Positions 8,201 through 14,385 of a DNA stretch of 42,776 nt are shown here, in pieces. Position 1 is the first letter of the stretch. Each line of letters opens with the position of its first letter. The notes below the pieces were generated by a model, which saw only the letters and a list, made by a program, of their open reading frames with translations, was not told where the DNA came from and did not search any database. The position numbers and the translations under genes are program-made. Source of the stretch: Oligoflexus sp. (lineage in GTDB: Bacteria; Bdellovibrionota_B; Oligoflexia; Oligoflexales; Oligoflexaceae); NCBI RefSeq assembly GCF_035712445.1, contig NZ_DASTAT010000132.1:1-42776 (forward strand), in the 5' to 3' direction.

Positions 8201-10932
8201 TGACTCACGCGGGACAATTCCTTCAGAAGGAACTCGGCAATATCCTGGCCCATGAGCGCATCATCGGTCGGCGGCGTAAGGCTTGGAGGCGTTGCGGATG
8301 CTTGGGGGACCGCCTGACCGAGGGCACGGAAGAGGGCTTTGATCTCGTGACTCAGATAGAGTTTTTTGGACTGCAAAACCTGCACTTTTCCGGTATTCGT
8401 GCGCGGCAGGCCGCCGTCCTCTATAATCACGAAATCATGCGCTGTAAAACCAAACTCCTTCAGAAGAGCCTGGCGCATGGCTTCCACTTCGCGCTGGAAA
8501 TCCATGATGAGACCCTTGGGAATTTCGAGGCAGACGATCACTTTTTCCTGGCCATCCACGGGAATGGCAAAGGAAATGATGCGGAGGATATCGAGGTAGG
8601 GCACGCTCTTACGAATGGACTGCTCAATATCCACAGGATAGACATTGTGCCCATTGATGATCATGAGTTCTTTCTGACGACCCGTGACATAAAGATAGCC
8701 GTCTTCATAAACACCCAGATCCCCTGTTCGCAGGAATGGACCGGGCAGACCTTCCAGCGAAAGCCCGAAACTTTCCCGGGTCTGCACGCTGTCTTTCCAA
8801 TAGCCCTGCGCCACGCTCGGGCCCTGGACGCAGATTTCACCGACCATTCCCGGAGCGCAGAGTTTTTTCGTCTCAGGGTCTATGATAGCGATCCGGTTTC
8901 CACGCAAAGGTTTGCCGACAGGCACCACATTTTTTGCTGCGGGGGACTGCCGGGTGACCTTCTTAAAATGCCCGGCTTGCAGGGCCTGGGCATCGACGTA
9001 GACCTCGTCATCCAGATCGGCCATGACACTGACTACGCAGGTGGATTCCGCCAGACCATAAGCCACGGTAAAGGCGCTGAATTGAAAACCATAGGGAGCA
9101 AACTTGCGGGCAAAACGCTGCATGGACTCAAGATGCGCAGGCTCCGCCCCATTCCCTGCGATCCGCCAATGATCGAGCCTGAGGCCTTCCATATCCTTTT
9201 CGCGAATCAAAAGTGAGCAGGTATCATAGACGGCATTCGGTGCATTGGTCACATGGATCTCAAAATCCGAGATGGCCTGAAACCAGCGCAGGGGCTTTTC
9301 GATGAAGGCCAGAGGGCTCATGAGATGAACGCGGGCGGGATGAAAAAGCACCTGGAAGGTGCCGAGCAAACCCGTGTTATGAAAAATGGGAGCCCAGAAA
9401 AGATAATTGTAATCCTTGAGCCCGGCGAGTTTTTGATCGTTCGCTTCCGCCGTGCTCTGGGCATTGATCATGAGTTGCCCGTGGGAAACCATCACCCCCT
9501 TGGGCGCGCTGGTCGATCCCGAAGAGTACTGTAAATAGAGAAGGTCATCACGGGACAGGTCCGGTCTTTGCCAGTAGCGTTCATTGTCACGGCATTGGTC
9601 TATGTTGATGATTTCCAGGCCTTTGACGAGCTTGATCAGCTTCCGCATCATCCATCGTGGAAGGCGGCCACTGGTCATTTTCTGATCCAGTCGTTCGGCG
9701 ATCATGGTGTTGCTGAGGATGAACCTGGCCTGCGTCGCATCCAGAACGGTGCGGAAGAATTTTTGCTTGGCATCATCAATCGGCGGAGGGACGAGCGTGA
9801 ACACGGCGCCCGCGAAGATGGATGCATAGATGGAAAGGATATTGTCCTTGGCATTGGTGCCAAAGATCATGACCCGATCGCCTTTTTTGAGGCCTTTGCG
9901 CTGAAGAACGGCCGCGATGCTTTTCGCTGCCTGCAAGAGTTCCTGAGCGGTGAGGGATTCCGCAAGCCGCTCCCGCGCCTCATACTGAAGGAAGGTGAAG
10001 AGAACGCGGGAGGGATCCTCTGCGACCTTCTGTTCCAGGCATTCCATAAGCGAGAGAGCTGGCTTGAAGCTTGCCGGCTCAGGGGCTCTCCCCTTACGAA
10101 TCTGCCGCAGCATCCGCATAAGGGTACGGCCTTCGCTCATTTCCAGAAACTGGGTGACACCGCGATCCATCAGCGTTTCCACACATTCCTTCCAGCGCAG
10201 CGGGTGGACCAGCTGCAGACTCAGAAGTTCAGGCAAGGCGCTGACCTCGACAGGCGCATGGGTCTCCTGCGCGATGAAGGTGATCCTGGGTTCCTGAAAG
10301 GTCTGCGTTTCGAGAAACTTTAAAAAGTGGTGCCGGGCGGCTTCCATCAAAGGCGAATGGAAGGCTCCGCTCACGGGAAGCAGGATGGCTCGTCCCTGCT
10401 TTTCTTCAGTGATGAGAGCTTGGAGCGCCTCCAACTCCGAACGCTGTCCGGCGAGAATAATCTGTTCGGGAGAATTATGATTGGCGATGACGATGGATTC
10501 AAAGCGGTGTCTGGCCAGACATGCTTGCAGCCTCTCCATCGGGATTCCCAAACAAGCCAGCATGCCCCCGTCCTGGATGGAATCCATGAGGCGGGCGCGC
10601 TCCATGACGATGCGCAGACCCTGCTCAAAGGTAATAATTCCCGCTGCAAAAAGTGCCGGATATTCGCCGAGGCTATGGCCTATGACAAACTGCGGAATCG
10701 CGCCGCCTTTTTGTAAATAGTGCAGCCAGTGTAAAGCCCCAACGACATAAAGCGCAGGCTGCGTATAGAGCGTCCTGTCCAGCTCCTCGGAGGGGTCTTC
10801 CAGACAAAGTGTTTCGAGAGAATAGCCCAGGATAGCGTTGGCCTTTGCAAGCTGGTCAGGAAATTGAAGAAAAAGTTCCCGCGCCATTCCCTTTTTTTGC
10901 GAACCCTGTCCAGGAAACATCAACGTGAGCAT
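5206..10932 (-). CDS. type I polyketide synthase: AT-FAAL-ACP-KS-ACP-hydrolase
   Basis: A 1908-residue megasynthase. Domains in order: acyltransferase 1-285 (GHSLGE with Ser87; GAFH with His192, the malonyl-type motif); fatty acyl-AMP ligase about 300-865 (YSSGSTSAPKG at 469-479, RTGD near 735, GRQKE at 751); acyl carrier protein with LDS Ser928; ketosynthase about 990-1405 (Cys1154 in DTACSS, His1289, His1328); a KS-linker ending in LPGYAFARNRYWF (1510-1521) with no second AT; acyl carrier protein with LDS Ser1575; alpha/beta hydrolase about 1685-1905 (GSSFGG Ser1763, Asp1857, His1885). All catalytic residues appear present. The predicted logic is activation of a free fatty acid, one condensation with malonate and hydrolytic release. 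No KR, DH, ER or sulfotransferase is present. It has no tailoring neighbours. AGGGTG (10938-10943) supports the ATG start; a second ATG lies 4 codons inside. Confidence 0.93.
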   Translation of the reverse strand: MLTLMFPGQGSQKKGMARELFLQFPDQLAKANAILGYSLETLCLEDPSEELDRTLYTQPALYVVGALHWLHYLQKGGAIPQFVIGHSLGEYPALFAAGIITFEQGLRIVMERARLMDSIQDGGMLACLGIPMERLQACLARHRFESIVIANHNSPEQIILAGQRSELEALQALITEEKQGRAILLPVSGAFHSPLMEAARHHFLKFLETQTFQEPRITFIAQETHAPVEVSALPELLSLQLVHPLRWKECVETLMDRGVTQFLEMSEGRTLMRMLRQIRKGRAPEPASFKPALSLMECLEQKVAEDPSRVLFTFLQYEARERLAESLTAQELLQAAKSIAAVLQRKGLKKGDRVMIFGTNAKDNILSIYASIFAGAVFTLVPPPIDDAKQKFFRTVLDATQARFILSNTMIAERLDQKMTSGRLPRWMMRKLIKLVKGLEIINIDQCRDNERYWQRPDLSRDDLLYLQYSSGSTSAPKGVMVSHGQLMINAQSTAEANDQKLAGLKDYNYLFWAPIFHNTGLLGTFQVLFHPARVHLMSPLAFIEKPLRWFQAISDFEIHVTNAPNAVYDTCSLLIREKDMEGLRLDHWRIAGNGAEPAHLESMQRFARKFAPYGFQFSAFTVAYGLAESTCVVSVMADLDDEVYVDAQALQAGHFKKVTRQSPAAKNVVPVGKPLRGNRIAIIDPETKKLCAPGMVGEICVQGPSVAQGYWKDSVQTRESFGLSLEGLPGPFLRTGDLGVYEDGYLYVTGRQKELMIINGHNVYPVDIEQSIRKSVPYLDILRIISFAIPVDGQEKVIVCLEIPKGLIMDFQREVEAMRQALLKEFGFTAHDFVIIEDGGLPRTNTGKVQVLQSKKLYLSHEIKALFRALGQAVPQASATPPSLTPPTDDALMGQDIAEFLLKELSRVSQGQAFQLGTSLSDLALDSMTLNYLSAQISEQFSIENDPTVFFESRTLEDLVFNLARRRHPTQVPLAPSPMKPSEAPLAPDEAIAIIGMAGRFPGADSMEDFWKALVAGQDLIAEVPKERWDWQSLNAGEALRWGGFMRDVRAFDAAFFGITPGEARLMDPQQRMVLEAAWLALEHSGYRPSDLKSSPTAVFIGASTHDYAQLLQEQPERPHPLATTGNARAMLANRLSFVLNLHGPSETVDTACSSALVAVHRAVEALRRGECHLAIAGGVNVILAPDISLALNEAGMLSPEGRCKTFDQSASGYVRSEGIGLFILKPLKKAEADRDYIHAVIRSSAVNHGGRATSLTAPHTTAQSMLLVDAWRKAGIDTRSLHYLETHGTGTSLGDPIEVNAIKQAFRVTGEPAHCYLGAVKTQIGHLESAAGAAGLAKAVMALQHKLLPGNLHLKNANSYLGLAGGFLQLPNRTAPWESSGRRLAGVSSFGFGGSNAHIVLEEFATPQLQTVHHDRRWLFPFSGRSPEALTRRIQDFVAMLEDPRTRSWPLADLSANLIHGREEFEHRSSFSAQSHDELLSKLKAWNGQPTQETGEPGPSLYQKLPLPGYAFARNRYWFTDDIETKASSTSPQTVGRGDEFQSLLMALLEKRLGISAAHLHENTDFASLGLDSISGLQLLGDLNRQAGFNLKPKALMDHPNIKSLAEFLKQERKGSTAAASTSGTHASLEVLDIRLPSDPASLKSLFQLKTWEDIDRLLRIKPELQIHILIRIASGKRLELMVSGRGAPLFLLPALGLGHGQWASQVDTLAPNFRVIAVTLPGHGRSETLNDHSLSGMARALHELLDGMQIKERVHIVGSSFGGWVGRMFAQHYPERMANLVLVCSPVLTTLPSLLDFQAHVLAEREDMSPALQEQYENALVGLDLEAFAEFFAKDAEDAARPHGPVLLIAGRKDRIANWAEIVEWGRDLADAEVALLDDGGHFPNLSQSAKFHERLVRFLDRNKN

Positions 10933-10961
10933 GCATTCACCCTGCGAGCTTTTCGAAGTTT

Positions 10962-10989
10962 ATTGTCATCTGTGCTTGTTGCGGATCAA
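10962..10989 (-). promoter_or_regulatory. candidate promoter of the megasynthase gene
   Basis: On the minus strand TTGATC (plus 10984-10989) and GACAAT (plus 10962-10967) are separated by 16 nt, giving a leader of about 25 nt before the ATG. Both boxes match the sigma-70 consensus at 4 of 6 positions. It is a pattern match only, and sigma-factor preferences of this organism are unknown. Confidence 0.3.
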
Positions 10990-11127
10990 CATTGCAGGAG
11001 CCGTGCCCTGGACGACTCTTACGTCCCGACAGAATCGGTACGCGGTCCCGGATGTTGTGTGTCAAAAGTGCTGTGACGCAGGGCACAGATTTCGCATGGT
11101 TCCGAGGGAAAGGAGTGAGGACAGCCG

Positions 11128-11943
11128 ATGTCGAACAGTTCCAATCGAAAATTTGCCGTTGGATTGGCGCGTGCTGCGGCGGGCGCTATCATTTTTTCGC
11201 TGCCGATTCTGATGACCATGGAGATGTGGAGCCTCGGATCGTCGATGAATCCCTGGCATCAGGCTCTGCTCGTGGCGATGTGTCTTCCCCTTTTGGTGGG
11301 GATGTCGCATGTCATCGGCTTCGAGGAAACCTTCGGCTGGCTTGATGATACGGTGGATGCCTTCGTGGCTTTGGCTGTGGGTTTTATCACCTCGGCCTTT
11401 GTCCTTCTTTTGCTGGGTATCATCGGCGATGAATTGCGCTTCGCCGAGGTCCTGCAGAAGGTGGCCATCCAGGCGATTCCTGCCAGCATTGGGGCTCTGC
11501 TTTCGCAAAGCCAGTTCGGAGGTCAAGCACAGGACTCAAAAGAAAGAAGCAGCAGCTATGGAGGGGAAATTTTTCTGATGGCCCTGGGCGCGCTCTTTCT
11601 CTCGTTCAGCGTGGCGCCGACGGAAGAGGTGATTCTGATCGCGCACCGCATGAATCATTGGCAATCGGTTATCCTCTCGATCTTTTCGCTCGGGATTATG
11701 CATGCCTTCGTTTATGCGGCCGACTTCAAAGGCAAAGAGGACATCCCCGAAAATTCCAACCATCTCCGGATCTTTGTGAAATTTACGATCACAGGCTATG
11801 CGCTCGTGCTCTTTATTTGTCTTTTCGTCCTTTGGGTCTTTGGCCGAATGGATGGGCTGGCCTCGGCGGAAATTATTTCCGTCTTGAGCGTGCTGGGATT
11901 TCCAGCGGCGGTCGGCGCTGCAGCCGCGCGGCTTATTATATGA
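11128..11943 (+). CDS. TIGR02587-type integral membrane protein
   Basis: A 271-residue polytopic membrane protein with about seven hydrophobic segments (for example near 10-30, 43-62, 78-100, 147-165, 178-200, 215-240 and 250-270). The sequence and the downstream partner match the uncharacterised TIGR02587/DUF2391 family, recognised by pattern memory. Conserved features seen are the charged ends of the helices, SVAPTEEVILIAHRM (about 160-174) and the HAFVYAADFKG turn. No enzymatic function is known. GAGG (11117-11120) lies 7 nt before the ATG. Its stop codon is almost touching the start of the next gene, so the two are co-translated; the pairing is a known feature of the two families. It is transcribed divergently from the megasynthase across a 195-nt gap. 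Confidence 0.8.
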   Translation: MSNSSNRKFAVGLARAAAGAIIFSLPILMTMEMWSLGSSMNPWHQALLVAMCLPLLVGMSHVIGFEETFGWLDDTVDAFVALAVGFITSAFVLLLLGIIGDELRFAEVLQKVAIQAIPASIGALLSQSQFGGQAQDSKERSSSYGGEIFLMALGALFLSFSVAPTEEVILIAHRMNHWQSVILSIFSLGIMHAFVYAADFKGKEDIPENSNHLRIFVKFTITGYALVLFICLFVLWVFGRMDGLASAEIISVLSVLGFPAAVGAAAARLII

Positions 11944-11951
11944 AGGTTGCT

Positions 11952-12347
11952 ATGGAAAAAAATGAGACGAAACCGAACATCCCTGTTTTGGAATGGGCCT
12001 TCTCCACCGTGGGCGTCATCATCGTCGTCGGCATCCTTGCTTTCAACATTGTTCAGGCTCTGAATGACCGGGAAACGCCGCCGGATATTCAGCTGAAAGC
12101 TGAGGAGCCCATCCGCACCACCCAGGGCTATCTGCTTCCGATCGAGGCCGTGAACGTTGGGGGTGAAAGCGCAGCGGCCTTGATGATTGCAGGTCAGCTG
12201 CGGTCGGCTGAAGGTGAGGTGGAATCGAGCGAGGTCACCTTTGATTATGTCGCGCCGCATTCCAGCAAGAAAGGGGGCCTTTTCTTCGAACACGATCCCA
12301 AGGTCTACCAGCTGAAGCTGCGGGTTTTGGGCTATCAGGAGCCTTGA
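11952..12347 (+). CDS. TIGR02588-type single-pass membrane protein
   Basis: A 131-residue protein with one N-terminal transmembrane helix (about 12-35, VGVIIVVGILAFNIVQAL) and a periplasmic beta-rich domain of about 90 residues. It fits TIGR02588, the usual partner of TIGR02587, so the two probably form one membrane complex of unknown role. The chosen ATG has GAAGG about 6 nt upstream. An alternative ATG at 11940 overlaps the upstream stop as ATGA and would add four residues (MKVA). The frame extends further upstream without a stop but that part lies antisense-free inside the previous gene and is not part of this protein. Confidence 0.75.
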   Translation: MEKNETKPNIPVLEWAFSTVGVIIVVGILAFNIVQALNDRETPPDIQLKAEEPIRTTQGYLLPIEAVNVGGESAAALMIAGQLRSAEGEVESSEVTFDYVAPHSSKKGGLFFEHDPKVYQLKLRVLGYQEP

Positions 12348-12453
12348 ATCCCACGCTGCTCAGCGGCCTTTTGCCGCGCGCCGCGCGAAACCATTGCAGG
12401 TCCCGGAAAAATTCATTAAAACCTCAAGCGGTCTTCATCAGGAGAAAACCGCG

Positions 12454-14385
12454 ATGTTCCTTTCTGTTCGACCCGTTCTGGTCCTTGCCCTGCTTCTATT
12501 CGGCGCTTTGAGTCGCCCTGTGTCTTTATCCGCTGACGAGGCCAGGCCGGATCCCGCGTTGGAACGGGCTCAGTCCATACGGAGTCAGTACAGCAAATTC
12601 GAGTACCGCATCCCCATGCGCGATGGCGTGCGGCTCTTTACAAGCGTCTATGTGCCGGTGAACGCCGGGCCGGCCAAAACCTATCCCATCCTTATGGTCC
12701 GCACGCCTTATTCCGTAGCCCCGTATGGACTGGATCGCTATAAATCAAGACTCGGCCCCAGTCAGGATTATGAGAAGGAAGGCTTTATCTTTGTCTTCCA
12801 GGATGTTCGCGGCAAACACATGTCCGAGGGGACCTTTGTCAACGTCAGGCCCCATCGCGCGCAAAAACGCAGTAAGGCGGATATCGACGAAAGCACCGAC
12901 ACCTATGACACCATAGCCTGGCTTTTGAAAAACCAGGCTTTTAACAACGGCAAGGTTGGGCAGTGGGGGATCTCCTATCCCGGCTTTTATACCTCGGCCG
13001 GAGCCATCGACTCGCATCCGGCCTTGAAGGCTGTCTCACCGCAGGCGCCTATTGCCGACTGGTGGCGCGGCGATGATATGCATCGCAATGGAGCGTTCAA
13101 TCTGCAGCTGGCCTTCAGCTTTTTTAATGACTTTGGCCGCGAGCGTTCCGAGCTTTATGATGAAGAGGAGCCCTTTAAATTTGATTATGGAACGCCCGAT
13201 GCTTACCAGTTCTTTCTGGAACTCGGCGCGCTGCCACAGGTCAATGCCAAATACTTTAAGAACGCCAGACCCTTTTGGAACGAAGTCGCAGCCCATCCGA
13301 ACTACGATGCCTTCTGGCAGGAGCGCAATCTGCTCCCTCATCTGAAAGGCATCAAGGCTGCGGTCATGACGGTGGGTGGCTGGTATGATACCGAAGACCT
13401 TTACGGACCGCTGCAAACCTACAAGGCGATTGAAAGCCAAAATCCCGGGATTCGCAATAGCCTCGTCATGGGCCCCTGGACTCACGGCGGCTGGCAGAGA
13501 ACCAGCGGCGAGCGGGTGGGCGATACGGAATTCGGTTTTAAAACTTCAGAAACCTATCAGAAGATGGAACTCGCATTCTTCAATCATCATCTGAAGGGCG
13601 GGCCGGATCCTCGTCTGCCGGAGGTCATGGTCTTCGAAACAGGCGCCAATCGTTGGCGGAATTTTGAGAGCTGGCCGCCGCGTTCCAGCCAGAAGCAGAA
13701 GTATTTCCTGCGCGAAGGCCAGCGCCTCGACACCGGCAGCGAAGGCAAGGCTACTGTTCAGTTTGATGAGTATGTCAGCGATCCCGCACGGCCGGTTCCT
13801 TACACCACCGAAGTCACCAATCGCTGGAGCAGCTCGTATATGGGCGCGGATCAGCGCTTTGCCGCGCAAAGGCCGGATGTCCTCGTCTATCAGACGGAAG
13901 TCCTTAAAAATGATCTGACCGTGGCGGGATCCTTGGATGTGGATCTATGGTTTTCGACGACGGGCAGTGATGCGGATGTGGTCATCAAGCTTATAGATGT
14001 CTGGCCTGGAAAGGTGCGTGGCTGGGAAGCCGATCCTGCGAAACCCGAGAGGAGAAATCCGGGAGGGCAGCAGCTTTTGGTTCGCGGCGAACCGATGCGG
14101 GCCCGGTTCCGTGACGGCTGGGATAAGCCCAAGCCCATGGTTCCTGGCGAGGTCACTCGCGTTCGCTTCTCGGTGAATGATGTCCTTCATACGTTCCAGC
14201 GCGGCCATCGGATCATGATCCAGGTGCAGTCGTCCTGGTTTCCCTTCATAGATCGCAACCCGCAGACGTTCGTGCCGAATATTTTTGAAGCGAAGGACAG
14301 CGATTTCATCCGGGCCATGCACCGTATTCACCGTGATGCGGAGCATCCGAGTTCGGTGACGCTGCCGGTGCTGGATCCTTCCTAA
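12454..14385 (+). CDS. secreted CocE/NonD (S15) family hydrolase
   Basis: A 643-residue protein with a signal peptide (about 1-27, cleavage near SLSA-DE). The alpha/beta hydrolase domain begins with IPMRDGVRLFTSVYVP (53-68), the hallmark of the X-Pro dipeptidyl-peptidase/cocaine esterase/glutaryl-7-ACA acylase group. Catalytic residues by motif: Ser174 (GISYPG), Asp312 (GGWYDTEDLYG) and His344 (GPWTHGG). The C-terminal beta-sandwich (about 440-640) is typical of the family. It would hydrolyse an ester or amide bond in the periplasm or outside the cell; the substrate cannot be predicted. The start at 12454 is preferred over an upstream TTG (12394) because AGGAG (12440-12444) precedes it and the signal peptide follows directly. 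Its stop overlaps the convergent kinase gene by 4 nt. Confidence 0.88.
   Translation: MFLSVRPVLVLALLLFGALSRPVSLSADEARPDPALERAQSIRSQYSKFEYRIPMRDGVRLFTSVYVPVNAGPAKTYPILMVRTPYSVAPYGLDRYKSRLGPSQDYEKEGFIFVFQDVRGKHMSEGTFVNVRPHRAQKRSKADIDESTDTYDTIAWLLKNQAFNNGKVGQWGISYPGFYTSAGAIDSHPALKAVSPQAPIADWWRGDDMHRNGAFNLQLAFSFFNDFGRERSELYDEEEPFKFDYGTPDAYQFFLELGALPQVNAKYFKNARPFWNEVAAHPNYDAFWQERNLLPHLKGIKAAVMTVGGWYDTEDLYGPLQTYKAIESQNPGIRNSLVMGPWTHGGWQRTSGERVGDTEFGFKTSETYQKMELAFFNHHLKGGPDPRLPEVMVFETGANRWRNFESWPPRSSQKQKYFLREGQRLDTGSEGKATVQFDEYVSDPARPVPYTTEVTNRWSSSYMGADQRFAAQRPDVLVYQTEVLKNDLTVAGSLDVDLWFSTTGSDADVVIKLIDVWPGKVRGWEADPAKPERRNPGGQQLLVRGEPMRARFRDGWDKPKPMVPGEVTRVRFSVNDVLHTFQRGHRIMIQVQSSWFPFIDRNPQTFVPNIFEAKDSDFIRAMHRIHRDAEHPSSVTLPVLDPS

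Noticed and set aside
8026..9216. Plus-strand frame of 396 codons opposite the megasynthase
   Set aside because: It lies within the FAAL/ACP coding region on the other strand, and the composition is that of a mirror frame of a real gene.
12394..12453. TTG start for the CocE hydrolase, 20 codons upstream
   Set aside because: The extra residues are not a signal sequence, and AGGAG sits directly before the ATG at 12454.
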